From: Candidatus Woesearchaeota archaeon
GTDB taxonomy: Archaea; Nanoarchaeota; Nanoarchaeia; Woesearchaeales; JAGVZT01
Direction: 5' to 3'
Assembly (NCBI GenBank): GCA_017608295.1
Contig: JAFCGF010000002.1
Coordinates: 219,202 to 283,201, forward strand
DNA: 64,000 nucleotides
Shown here piece by piece: positions 35,117-43,568 of this stretch. The notes under the pieces are model-generated. The model was not told where the DNA came from, searched no databases, and worked only from the letters and a program-made list of their open reading frames with translations. How positions within the stretch are numbered: the first letter of the stretch is position 1; every line of letters begins with the position of its first letter. A program made the translations under genes and the position numbers.

Positions 35117-36454
35117 ATGCCCTCAGTAAAAGCAAAAGAAGAGGAAAATGCTGCACAACAGCTCAGAGCGAGAATCAAGAATAAGACTGCCCGCGTGGCT
35201 GTTGTCGGCATGGGCTATGTAGGCCTGCCTCTTGCTGTTGCGTTCTCAGAGGAAGGATTTCAGGTCACTGGTATTGATGTTGATGCGGCGAAAGTAAAAA
35301 ACCTGAATGCCGGCGAGAGCTACATTAGTGATATTCCCTCTAAACAGCTCGCGCCCCTTGTGAACAGGAAGGAAAAAAAGCTGAATGCGGTAACCAATTA
35401 TGATATTCTCAAGGAGGCTGACGCCGCCATCATCTGCGTCCCCACTCCACTAAACAAGACAAAGGACCCTGACGTATCATTCATCGTGGCTGCAACTAAG
35501 GAAGTCGCGAAGAGGCTGCATCCTAGTATGCTCATCGTGCTTGAGAGCACGAGCTATCCAGGCACAACAGAAGAGATTGTGCTGCCCATTCTTGAGGAAT
35601 CCTCACTCAAGGTGGGAACGGATTTTTTCCTTGCCTTCTCTCCAGAACGAATTGACCCCGGCAGAGAGGATTGGACTGTGAAAAATACCCCTAAGGTCAT
35701 TGGAGGAATAACACCTGTCTGCAATGACGCTGCGAAAGAGTTGTACAGCTCTGCGCTCGATACAGTCGTTCCTGTCTCCTCCCCACGGGCTGCAGAGATG
35801 GTAAAGCTACTTGAGAACACCTTCAGGGCTGTGAATATCGCCATGGTGAATGAGGTTGCTATCATGTGCGACCACCTCAACCTCGATGTGTGGGAGGTCA
35901 TCAACGCGGCAGGCACAAAGCCCTTTGGCTTCATGCCATTTTACCCCGGGCCCGGCCTTGGAGGGCACTGCATTCCCATCGACCCAAAGTATCTCTCATG
36001 GAAGCTCAAGACCCTTGACTACAAGGCGAGGTTCATCGAGCTTGCTGAGGAAATCAATTTCAGCATGCCCAAACATGTCCGCGGCAAGATTCGTGATGCG
36101 CTAAATGAGCGCGGAAAGGCACTCAAGGCAGCGAAAATCCTCATTCTCGGCGTGGCGTACAAGAAGGACGTCTCAGACACGAGGGATAGCCCTGCCCACG
36201 ACCTCATCAAGCTGCTCAAGGAGAAGGGCGCAGAGGTTTCCTACCATGACCCTCACGTTCCCGGACCGATAAAACCCTCAGGGCTGTGCTCCATTAAGCT
36301 CAGCGACAATGCGCTCGAGAGTGCGGACTGTGTCGTCATTATCACGAACCACTCTTCCTATGACTGGAAACGCATTGTGGAGAAGAGCCGTCTTGTTGTG
36401 GATACAAGGAATGCGGCAGGAGATATTTCTGCAGATAATATCATCAAACTCTGA
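35117..36454 (+). CDS. UDP-sugar 6-dehydrogenase (WecC/WbpA-like)
   Basis: A 445-residue nucleotide-sugar dehydrogenase. The NAD fold is VAVVGMGYVGLPLAVAFSEE. The catalytic Cys lies in GLGGHCIPIDP, and ESTSYPGTTEE belongs to the oxyanion region. It oxidises UDP-GlcNAc or UDP-ManNAc to the uronic acid for surface glycans. A GCATATAAGC box at 35076-35085 fits a leaderless GTG start at 35108 or the ATG at 35117. The product could be the acid amidated by the AsnB homolog. The pilin-like operon starts 45 nt downstream with its own TATA box. Confidence 0.9.
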   Translation: MPSVKAKEEENAAQQLRARIKNKTARVAVVGMGYVGLPLAVAFSEEGFQVTGIDVDAAKVKNLNAGESYISDIPSKQLAPLVNRKEKKLNAVTNYDILKEADAAIICVPTPLNKTKDPDVSFIVAATKEVAKRLHPSMLIVLESTSYPGTTEEIVLPILEESSLKVGTDFFLAFSPERIDPGREDWTVKNTPKVIGGITPVCNDAAKELYSSALDTVVPVSSPRAAEMVKLLENTFRAVNIAMVNEVAIMCDHLNLDVWEVINAAGTKPFGFMPFYPGPGLGGHCIPIDPKYLSWKLKTLDYKARFIELAEEINFSMPKHVRGKIRDALNERGKALKAAKILILGVAYKKDVSDTRDSPAHDLIKLLKEKGAEVSYHDPHVPGPIKPSGLCSIKLSDNALESADCVVIITNHSSYDWKRIVEKSRLVVDTRNAAGDISADNIIKL

Positions 36455-36468
36455 GCTTTCACACAAAA

Positions 36469-36478
36469 GCTTAAATAT
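36469..36478 (+). promoter_or_regulatory. TATA box for rightward pilin-like operon
   Basis: GCTTAAATAT is centred about 26 nt before the ATG at 36500, so the operon can start its own transcript after the dehydrogenase gene. Confidence 0.5.
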
Positions 36479-36499
36479 GCTGAATTCCAGGGTGAAATC

Positions 36500-36640
36500 A
36501 TGGCAGATAGACCTCTCTTCAAGGGAAAGAAAGCTGCATTGACGCTGCAAGAGGCTATCATCCTCGTCCTGATTGCGATTCTCCTCATCGGCCTCATCAC
36601 TATTGTGGTGAAGAGACTTGATAGCATATTGACACTATGA
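36500..36640 (+). CDS. Tiny prepilin-like membrane peptide
   Basis: A 46-residue protein. FKGKKAALTLQEAIILVL begins with basic residues and runs into one 20-residue hydrophobic helix, ending VVKRLDSILTL. This is the shape of a class III signal peptide protein with almost no outer domain. GGTGA lies five bases upstream, and the TATA box also allows a leaderless start. The stop overlaps the next ATG as ATGA. The function is unknown; it may be a small pilin or assembly helper. Confidence 0.7.
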   Translation: MADRPLFKGKKAALTLQEAIILVLIAILLIGLITIVVKRLDSILTL

Positions 36641-37386
36641 ACGTGATATCCATGATTAAAAAAATGCGAATGCTTCGGAATCGGCGGGGTTTTGAGGTGA
36701 TGTCTGAGACCTCAGGAAAGCTCATCATCATCGGTCTCACTGTTGTCATCATCATTCTCATCGCAGTGAACATCATTATCACTATGAAAAGCGCGAGCGA
36801 TTTCGAATCCTGCCAGAAGAGTATATCAATAGCCCAGAAACAGTATGGGAGCCTGCTCAACAGCAAGTATCATCTTGAGTGCAGGGCGAGTCATCTCATC
36901 ATCACACCTAATGACGCTGAACGCGAGGCGACTGCGATTGGGAGGCCTGACATGCTCGCTGAAGGATTGAAAAGTATCCTCACAGGAGAGATGGTACGGT
37001 GCTGGCGCATGGTAGGCAAGGGAGAGTTTAACCCTTATGGTCATGAGCTGGGAACCTCCATGTGCCTTATCTGCGCGGTTATCGATTTCGCCCAATGGAA
37101 AGACTTAGGGGGCGGCTCTTCAGAGCAGGAACTGGCGCTCACTGACTTCCATGAATTCATCGAGAAAGAGTCCGCGAAAATTGAGGGAGCTGACAGGCAG
37201 TACAGCGACTTCCTGCCAGGAGGGTGGGATGATGAGGGTCGCGTGCATGACACGATTGATATGAGCAAGACGTATGTTGTGTACTGGCAGAGCGATCGTT
37301 TCCTCAATGCACCCCTTCCTCAGAGCATCCATCTACTTCCCTATGATGAGGTAATAGAAGGCCACTGCGAATTCATTGTCAACTGA
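36637..37386 (+). CDS. Prepilin-like Cys-containing surface protein, CW/CxxC family
   Basis: A 249-residue protein. The N-terminus NRRGFEVMSETSGKLIIIGL has an R-G motif followed by one helix (about 29-49), as in archaeal class III signal peptides. The outer domain has paired Cys and the segment EMVRCWRMVGKGEF followed by CLICAVIDF. The next gene encodes a paralog with the same CW...G.GE...C.IC pattern. Disulfides outside the cell are likely. I do not recognise the family; it appears confined to this kind of archaeon, but that is a guess. Confidence 0.7.
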   Translation: MNVISMIKKMRMLRNRRGFEVMSETSGKLIIIGLTVVIIILIAVNIIITMKSASDFESCQKSISIAQKQYGSLLNSKYHLECRASHLIITPNDAEREATAIGRPDMLAEGLKSILTGEMVRCWRMVGKGEFNPYGHELGTSMCLICAVIDFAQWKDLGGGSSEQELALTDFHEFIEKESAKIEGADRQYSDFLPGGWDDEGRVHDTIDMSKTYVVYWQSDRFLNAPLPQSIHLLPYDEVIEGHCEFIVN

Positions 37387-37391
37387 ACACT

Positions 37392-38420
37392 ATGAGAGCA
37401 CAAGCCCGGCAGCGGAAAGGGAAGAAAGGGCAATGGACGCCTACCATCGCCATTGCCACAGTCATCATCATGATTATTGTACTCTCCATCATGATTTTCG
37501 TGTATACTCAAATCTGGGAGAGCAGCGGCATCGACAAGGAGGCCTGCAGGCAGAGCGTCCAATTGAATGGCAGAACAAAGCATAAAATCCTGACTGGGCT
37601 GGACATGACCAAGCATATCGTCGACCCTTATGGAAATGCTGTTGAGCTGCAGTGCGAGACAGAATTCCTCAAGATACATGATGAAGAGCCAGAAGTGCTC
37701 AAGAAGAAGGTTGCTGATTCTATGGTGGACTGCTGGCAGATGTATGGTGAAGGTGAACTGGAGATATTTGACACCAATGACGGCAATTACTGCGCCATCT
37801 GCTCGCGCCTCGAGTTTGATGAGCAGACAATACTGCCGGATTTCACTGATTATCTTATGGACAACAATCCCCCGCGTAATGAGCTCACCTATTTCGAATA
37901 CTTCAAGCAGACTGGCAAGCGCTGCGGAGGGAAAATCCTTCCTGAAAAAGACACGCCTGACATAATTGAGGAAAGTGACATCTCGCTAGTGGATAATATT
38001 GACACCTCAGAACCTCTGGCGGTGATGTTTGTCCTCGGCAAGAACGCCTATCCTAACGGAGTATTCCCTTATGATGAGTTGGACGGTGCTGTCACTGGTG
38101 CTGCAATAGGTTCAAGTATAGGTTTGGTGGCAGGCTCTGCAGCAGGAATCATAGTAGGTCTTGCACTATGTAGCACAGGCGCTGGATGTGCACTAGGGGC
38201 CCCCATGCTATATGTGGCCATTACAGCTGGCGTGGCCACTGCAGTTGGGTCAGCAGCCAGTGGAGCGGTGACTTATGGAGCAATGGGCTACGCCTTAGGG
38301 TCATCGTGCACTGCTAACTATGACGCCTACATCATGCTGTGGAATTATTCAGATATAGGGAGCCTGGACTGCACCCAACTGGAGGGCAAAGGGACAAACC
38401 TGGAAGTAAAAGACATTTGA
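37392..38420 (+). CDS. Prepilin-like Cys-containing surface protein, paralog with Gly/Ala-rich segment
   Basis: A 342-residue paralog of the preceding protein. The N-terminus RKGKKGQWTPTIAIATVIIM gives K-G-Q and a helix (about 17-39). VDCWQMYGEGELEIF and YCAICSRLEF repeat the family pattern. Residues about 235-310 are a Gly/Ala/Ser-rich hydrophobic stretch (GAAIGSSIGLVAGSAAGIIV and onward) that the first paralog lacks. It resembles glycine-zipper membrane segments and may insert in a membrane or oligomerise. Five nt separate the two genes. Confidence 0.7.
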   Translation: MRAQARQRKGKKGQWTPTIAIATVIIMIIVLSIMIFVYTQIWESSGIDKEACRQSVQLNGRTKHKILTGLDMTKHIVDPYGNAVELQCETEFLKIHDEEPEVLKKKVADSMVDCWQMYGEGELEIFDTNDGNYCAICSRLEFDEQTILPDFTDYLMDNNPPRNELTYFEYFKQTGKRCGGKILPEKDTPDIIEESDISLVDNIDTSEPLAVMFVLGKNAYPNGVFPYDELDGAVTGAAIGSSIGLVAGSAAGIIVGLALCSTGAGCALGAPMLYVAITAGVATAVGSAASGAVTYGAMGYALGSSCTANYDAYIMLWNYSDIGSLDCTQLEGKGTNLEVKDI

Positions 38421-38424
38421 CGGA

Positions 38425-38434
38425 ACATATAAAA
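38425..38434 (+). promoter_or_regulatory. Internal TATA box of pilin-like operon
   Basis: ACATATAAAA is centred about 22 nt before the ATG at 38452, so the last four genes may also be made from their own leaderless transcript. Confidence 0.45.
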
Positions 38435-38451
38435 ACACACAAAATACGCAC

Positions 38452-38637
38452 ATGGCTGAGAGAGGAATGATGAGAATGTTGTTTCGCAACAAAAAAGGGA
38501 TTGAGTGGGATGCGCTTATCATATGGATACTCCTCATTGCAGGCATAGTCCTGATTATCACGATTATCGCCCTCATGAAGGGCAAGGGAGACACAATCCT
38601 CCACAGGATAACAGATATATTCAGGTTTGGGGCATGA
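38452..38637 (+). CDS. Tiny prepilin-like membrane peptide
   Basis: A 61-residue protein: RNKKGIEWDALIIWILLIAG gives a K-K-G motif with Glu two residues later and one hydrophobic helix, followed by a short basic tail. This matches the class III prepilin layout. It is the second such minimal protein in the operon. Its stop overlaps the next start as ATGA. Confidence 0.7.
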   Translation: MAERGMMRMLFRNKKGIEWDALIIWILLIAGIVLIITIIALMKGKGDTILHRITDIFRFGA

Positions 38638-39788
38638 TAATGAACAAGAAAGGACAGAAGTCTGCGCTTGAGACTATCATTAGAGCGACTATAGTTATCG
38701 TCGTAGGGCTGCTCATCTATCTTGGGATAAGTAGCGGCTTCATAGGAAAGCAAGTAGACTTTTTATTGAGGATCACTGATGACTCTCTTGAAGGTGTCGA
38801 GATTAAGGGAGACTACATCAAGCGCGCTGTCGCAGACATCATTGATGAAAATACAGTGGCGCTTGAGTTCAGCCTGGACTCCTCCCATTGCGGCGAGATA
38901 GAAAGTGGAGCAAGGCAAGGGATTGTCATCTATGAAGGGTTCGCCCCCTATCCCTCAGACGCATTGGAATGGAAGAGGATAGATACAGCCACAGCAACAG
39001 ACACCTGCACCACCAAATACACCCTTGACGACATCCCGCTCAGCCATCCTGGGGAAGTGGGAGCACGCAAGCTCAGGCTCGAGGTGATGGGCGCGAATGA
39101 CGCGATTCTCGAGAGCCTTCCTATAGACCTTCCGCACTGGAAAGTTCTGCTCTTCAGGTATCTCAACGGAGACATGAGCCGCACAACACAGTCTGTCGGA
39201 GGGCCGCACAACCAGGCAATTGAATGGGCTATTTTCATGCATACTAGCCCGTCTTTCGGCCTCTATGATTGTGAGCAAAGCAGGAATTTTGCTCCAGTGA
39301 CCATAGATGAAATTGATGAGTTCATCCACAGTATATCATTTAACGAGGGCACATTCAGGGAATTCCTCATCGAACTGGGATGCGCAGAGGGAGCATATGA
39401 ATCAGTGAAACAGAACACTCTGCAAACCATCATCACTGCCATGTACGGCGACATCCAGGACTTCAACGAGGAGAGCAGCGAGCCTGCTCATCCTGACCAA
39501 AAAGTGCCACGCATGCGGGACGGATGGGGTGTGCGTGGATATGGCAAGAATGATGACTGGCAGAACCAGCTCCTACCTGTTTATATCAAAGTAAAGTATC
39601 CGAAAAGCGATTTCAAAAATTCATTTGAGATATATGGGCAAATTAGGCAACATGGTTGTTTTTCCAACTGGAGAAAGGAATTGGGAAGCTCGTTTACGTT
39701 CGAAACCGGCGAGCAATCGTGCTTTGAAGGGAATGAAATTACTATAGAGCTATATTACTGCCCACTAGATAACTGCAGAATGGACTGA
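38634..39788 (+). CDS. Large prepilin-like surface protein
   Basis: A 384-residue protein. MNKKGQKSALETIIRATIVI fits K-K-G-Q followed by a Glu and one helix (about 15-35). The outer part has an early beta-rich domain (about 50-150) and a C-terminal domain with several Cys (QHGCFSNWRKE, EQSCFEGNE, YYCPLDNCRMD). The ATG at 38634 is coupled to the upstream stop; 38640 is a close alternative. It may be a major or minor pilin-like subunit. No family is recognised. Confidence 0.68.
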   Translation: MIMNKKGQKSALETIIRATIVIVVGLLIYLGISSGFIGKQVDFLLRITDDSLEGVEIKGDYIKRAVADIIDENTVALEFSLDSSHCGEIESGARQGIVIYEGFAPYPSDALEWKRIDTATATDTCTTKYTLDDIPLSHPGEVGARKLRLEVMGANDAILESLPIDLPHWKVLLFRYLNGDMSRTTQSVGGPHNQAIEWAIFMHTSPSFGLYDCEQSRNFAPVTIDEIDEFIHSISFNEGTFREFLIELGCAEGAYESVKQNTLQTIITAMYGDIQDFNEESSEPAHPDQKVPRMRDGWGVRGYGKNDDWQNQLLPVYIKVKYPKSDFKNSFEIYGQIRQHGCFSNWRKELGSSFTFETGEQSCFEGNEITIELYYCPLDNCRMD

Positions 39789-39793
39789 TAGTC

Positions 39794-40087
39794 ATGATAC
39801 AGCACATCAAAAATATCAAAAAAATCAGGAAAGACCGGAAAGGCGTTGAGCTCACGTTCGATGCCATCGTCATCGCAGCCCTTGTGCTTATCGTGCTCGT
39901 GGTGATAATTCTCATCGTGACAGGACAGTTCGCAAAAATTGTGCCTCAGCTCGCGCTCTTCACAAGCTGCGATGGTCGCGGTGGGGTGTGCAAGCCTGAC
40001 TGTGACCCTGGAGAGACCGGCATTCCTAAGCTCGGCGAGTGTGGGGAGGATGGCAGAGAGGACAAATGCTGTATCCCAAGAGGATAA
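39794..40087 (+). CDS. Small prepilin-like protein with Cys-rich knot-like tail
   Basis: A 97-residue protein. KDRKGVELTFDAIVIAALVL gives R-K-G with Glu at the expected place and one helix (about 25-47). The tail has seven Cys within about 38 residues, ending in an adjacent CC pair (EDKCCIPRG). Similar CC modules occur in the proteins at 40089 and 42582. This looks like a disulfide-locked outer module. Confidence 0.68.
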   Translation: MIQHIKNIKKIRKDRKGVELTFDAIVIAALVLIVLVVIILIVTGQFAKIVPQLALFTSCDGRGGVCKPDCDPGETGIPKLGECGEDGREDKCCIPRG

Positions 40088-40088
40088 T

Positions 40089-41222
40089 ATGAAACGACGG
40101 CGGATGTGGAAATCTAAACGGGGAACTATTGACGAGGCGATGGAGACTCCGCCCTACTTAGCTATCGCGGGTATCCTTATCCTTGTCAGCCTCGGCCTCG
40201 CTGTCAGATGGTTCTACATGATGTTCGTCGACCCACCTGATAAGTTTGACAGCTATGCAGAAGCGAATTTTGAGCGGCTGGGCGAGGAAATCAAGATTAT
40301 GCTCGAGACCAATGGGTGGCAGAACAAAGTCATTCCCTATTCACTAATAGGGCATAGCCCGGGACTTGGCGCCAAGCGGCGTTCGCTGATAGGTATCAAT
40401 CCTGATTTGGACCCACCAAGCAGCTCAGGCTGCAATAGTGATGGAGCTGTCGTGTTTCCCGATTACTGCGGAAAGTATCCCTGCCTCTGCCTGTGCCATG
40501 CGACTGAGTGTGAAAATGATAAGACATGCATCACATTCAAGCATAAGGAATACGGAAAACGCGTGCGGTTTGTGGGGGTTGAGCAATCATACAACCCGAG
40601 CGGCGCCCTTTGCAGCACGGGCGAGCAAGATTTCAACACAGGGGCAGTTTTACCGTATGACCTTGACCCCTTAAGTATGGACTCGTTCAGTGAGCTCGTC
40701 CTTTATCCTTTCTGCGGAGCGAGTTCAACTTGCGGCTGGGGCGAGTACGATAATACAGGCTATCTCTACGTCGAAGAAACAAGGGGAGAGGATGGCTACA
40801 CTTACATCCTCATTGGCATATATGATGAGCAGATGCAAGAGAGAGAAGAAGCCCTCATAAATCTCAGGGAGACAGGAGATGAGCCTGATGGGTGTGTTCC
40901 TATGGATCGTTGTGTCCACTCTTCTGAATGTAATGGGGAAACTGGCTCAGAGGCAGCCAACCAGGAGTGCAAAGATGTCAATAATGATGAATTTGTATGC
41001 TGCATGGCAGACGATGTTGAGATCTGCAGATGGGATGGAGATTATTACACCTTTGGGGAAAGGAAATGCGGCGACTGGCAGCACTGGTGGAGCATAGGAC
41101 AGAGTTGCGGCACGGACTGGTCCTGTGGCTGCAACATGGAAGGGAAGTGGACACTTAACAAGATAGACTGTGACAAAATGGACAAGGTATGCGCGCAGGG
41201 GCAGTGCGTCATCCCAAAATAG
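40089..41222 (+). CDS. Prepilin-like Cys-rich surface protein
   Basis: A 377-residue protein. WKSKRGTIDEAMETPPYLAI has K-R-G and a helix at about 23-45. The outer part has over 20 Cys, including CGKYPCLCLCHATEC and a late module CVHSSECNGETG ... FVCCMADD. The C-terminal region (CGDWQHWWSIGQSCGTDWSC) resembles bacterial and archaeal surface Cys modules. The ATG at 40089 follows the previous stop directly; a longer frame start is rejected because it lacks the K-R-G N-terminus. Last gene before the convergent operon. Confidence 0.68.
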   Translation: MKRRRMWKSKRGTIDEAMETPPYLAIAGILILVSLGLAVRWFYMMFVDPPDKFDSYAEANFERLGEEIKIMLETNGWQNKVIPYSLIGHSPGLGAKRRSLIGINPDLDPPSSSGCNSDGAVVFPDYCGKYPCLCLCHATECENDKTCITFKHKEYGKRVRFVGVEQSYNPSGALCSTGEQDFNTGAVLPYDLDPLSMDSFSELVLYPFCGASSTCGWGEYDNTGYLYVEETRGEDGYTYILIGIYDEQMQEREEALINLRETGDEPDGCVPMDRCVHSSECNGETGSEAANQECKDVNNDEFVCCMADDVEICRWDGDYYTFGERKCGDWQHWWSIGQSCGTDWSCGCNMEGKWTLNKIDCDKMDKVCAQGQCVIPK

Positions 41223-41244
41223 ATTCTAGAGTTTTACAGAACAT

Positions 41245-42585
41245 CTAAGGTACATCTATATCATCTGACCTGCCTTGGTTTCCAGCATAATCATATGGAG
41301 TCACGCGAACATTTACTGGAGAGAATGTAGGAGAGGCAGTATCTAATTCCAGCGTGAAAGACCTTCCTGTCACTGAATGGGCATTCCCATCTACAGTGAC
41401 CTGATAGGACTCAACATCCTCGCAGCCGGCCGGCGCGTCCCAGCTGACGCGGTACTGCTCAGGCTGGACACCATCATCACTGGTGCGGCTTGCCTGGAGG
41501 CGTTCCACTTGTGGGGGGCCGTCATTGTCCTCCAACACAACAGCAAACGCATAGCTCACAGGGTAATTGTCAGGCAGCCCGGCAGCCCCATAGGATAGGA
41601 TAAATTCACTCACAGCGCAGAGCTCGTATGTCCCGTAGCCCTCTGGATTCATTTCGAAGTCCTCAACGCAGTTGCCGCTCTTGAACGTGAAGGAAAAGTC
41701 GTCATGCTTCCAATCGGTGAAAAGCTCTTTCAGGCAATGGTTCACGCCAAGGCGATGGCCATTCTGGCATTCCGTGGTCTCCCAAGCAAACTCGAACAGC
41801 GCTTCGTATTCCTTGAGTGAATAATCTATCTCGGTTTTGTAGCTCGGATTCACCCCATAGGTGTTCGGGTCAAGTTTCGCGACCAAAGGGACAATATTAA
41901 TAATGGCAAGCTCTGCAGCCGGATTATAGTTCACATCGACATCTGAATAATCACCGCCTGGAATTGTCGGAAGGTCTCTCGCGCCGCCAGGATTATGGTG
42001 GGCCTTCTGCGCAGCGCTGCAGTATGCACCGTTGCTATTGCCATAAGATATATCCCAACAGGAATAGTACCAGGGGTCAACGCGGCCGCTAGGGTTATAA
42101 AGCTCATAATGGAGATGGATTGGCCATCCGCCTGATCCGCCGACATGGCCAACAACTTCTCCTGCCCGCACTGTGGCTTCACCATTCCTCAGGGGCTTGC
42201 TGGCAAAATCATGAAGGTGCGCATATCTTGATTTCCACCCGTCGTTGTACTCTATAGTGACCAGATTACCCAAACTTCCTTGATTTATCCTATATATTGC
42301 CTTTCCATCAGTAAGTGCCCTCACTGCTTTGCCGCCGCAGCCGCCAAAGTCCATGCCCTGATGGTCCCAGCCATATTCGCTCTTGTAGAGAGGATTCAGA
42401 TAACATGCAGTGACATAACCTGAGGCGACAGGGCAGCCGTATCTCGCCTGTCCGCCAGCAGCAAAGCCTGTCGGCATCAAAACCGCACTCTCAGCAGGCA
42501 TAAGCAGGACTACTTCAAGGGAGACGACAATCAGCATAAGGAATACTCCCAACACCACGCCCCTCCATATGTCCTCGCGCTTCAT
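41245..42585 (-). CDS. M23-family metallopeptidase, membrane-anchored
   Basis: A 446-residue protein with an N-terminal membrane segment (about 8-28). The M23 domain keeps the LytM zinc and catalytic set: H75 and D79 in WDHQGMDFGG, H123 in RYAHL, H157 and H159 in IHLHYEL. M23 enzymes cut glycine-rich or peptidoglycan-type peptide bonds, and archaea lack murein, so the target may be a surface protein or a neighbouring cell. The C-terminal 90 residues look fibronectin-III-like (YRVSWDAPAGCEDVESYQVT). Last gene of the leftward operon; the start overlaps the upstream stop as ATGA. Confidence 0.85.
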   Translation of the reverse strand: MKREDIWRGVVLGVFLMLIVVSLEVVLLMPAESAVLMPTGFAAGGQARYGCPVASGYVTACYLNPLYKSEYGWDHQGMDFGGCGGKAVRALTDGKAIYRINQGSLGNLVTIEYNDGWKSRYAHLHDFASKPLRNGEATVRAGEVVGHVGGSGGWPIHLHYELYNPSGRVDPWYYSCWDISYGNSNGAYCSAAQKAHHNPGGARDLPTIPGGDYSDVDVNYNPAAELAIINIVPLVAKLDPNTYGVNPSYKTEIDYSLKEYEALFEFAWETTECQNGHRLGVNHCLKELFTDWKHDDFSFTFKSGNCVEDFEMNPEGYGTYELCAVSEFILSYGAAGLPDNYPVSYAFAVVLEDNDGPPQVERLQASRTSDDGVQPEQYRVSWDAPAGCEDVESYQVTVDGNAHSVTGRSFTLELDTASPTFSPVNVRVTPYDYAGNQGRSDDIDVP

Positions 42586-43568
42586 CTCCTATGCCTCCGT
42601 ATAACAGCGATAATAATGACAATAATCAGTAAAATTTCCAGGAAGACCAGCACCACAACACCTAGTTTATCACCTAGCTTTGTGAGTAATCCGTCCCCAG
42701 GCACTGGGATAATTGGTCCAGGGGGCTCTTCATCCCCGCAAAGCCCCCCAATGCAACAGCCATAGCCAGTGTGGTGATAGAATGTTATTTCTCCTGTGCA
42801 TGAGCTTTCAGGAGGACAGAGCACGCCCCCGTTAATCGCGCAGCTCGGCTGTGTTGGCGGGTGGTCGCACACCCCCTCAACGCAGCAGCGAGAGCCAGAA
42901 TCATCAGCATACACAAATTTCCCAGTGCATGGGATGCCCGGCTCACATATCTCTCCGTAAAGGTCTGACTCGCAGGACACGCTTTCCACAACTGTATCTC
43001 GATAATAACAGGTCGCGGCTGTGCATCCCTTGCAATCCGCGTCCGCGCTGTTGCAGTCCGGATCGCACACTCCGTCTCTGAAAAGGTCGCAGTAGTTGTC
43101 GCTGCTTCCGCTTGGGCAGTCTGAGCAGGTCAGGGAGTTCTCAAACAGCCGGCACGCGCCATCAGGACCTTGGCTGCCGCAGGGCTCACAGCTACCATCT
43201 GCATCGCAGAAGTCAATTCTCTGGGAATGGACTACCTGACCATCCTCCATCAGCTCAAGGCGAGCATACCTCGCATCGTATGCGGCTAGATTATTTATTC
43301 CTGCATAGGCCTTTGCCTGGAATAATATGGTACCATCCGAGCCGCTCAGACGCCAGGTATAGTCATCATCCACAGGTGGCTCACTCTTAATGAAGTATCC
43401 ACTGTGGTATTCTGTCTGCTCGATGACTTGCAGGCTGATACTGCTTACATCGCTTGCCTGAGCATCAAAGCTGAGGATAAGGTAGTTCTGGCCTGCCAGC
43501 ACGGGCTGGACAAGCATAAGCAAGCTGACTATGACCAGCAGCAGGATGAACGGAATTCTACGGCTCAT
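42582..43568 (-). CDS. Secreted Cys-rich membrane-anchored protein
   Basis: A 328-residue protein with a signal peptide-like N-terminus (IPFILLLVIVSLLMLVQPVL) and a C-terminal helix plus RRHRR stop-transfer. It has about 27 Cys. Two internal copies of one module are visible: PCTGKFVYADDSGSRCCVEG and SCTGEITFYHHTGYGCCIGG. The early segment DRGVCDPDC-like (FRDGVCDPDCNSADADCKGC) resembles Notch/LNR or dockerin-like Cys loops. Starts and stops overlap both neighbours as ATGA. An outer-face protein, probably a partner of the two peptidases. Confidence 0.7.
   Translation of the reverse strand: MSRRIPFILLLVIVSLLMLVQPVLAGQNYLILSFDAQASDVSSISLQVIEQTEYHSGYFIKSEPPVDDDYTWRLSGSDGTILFQAKAYAGINNLAAYDARYARLELMEDGQVVHSQRIDFCDADGSCEPCGSQGPDGACRLFENSLTCSDCPSGSSDNYCDLFRDGVCDPDCNSADADCKGCTAATCYYRDTVVESVSCESDLYGEICEPGIPCTGKFVYADDSGSRCCVEGVCDHPPTQPSCAINGGVLCPPESSCTGEITFYHHTGYGCCIGGLCGDEEPPGPIIPVPGDGLLTKLGDKLGVVVLVFLEILLIIVIIIAVIRRHRR

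Noticed and set aside
38505..38633. Longer N-terminus for the 38634 protein
   Set aside because: The extra 43 residues overlap the 61-residue peptide in another frame and lack the K-K-G start seen in all neighbours.
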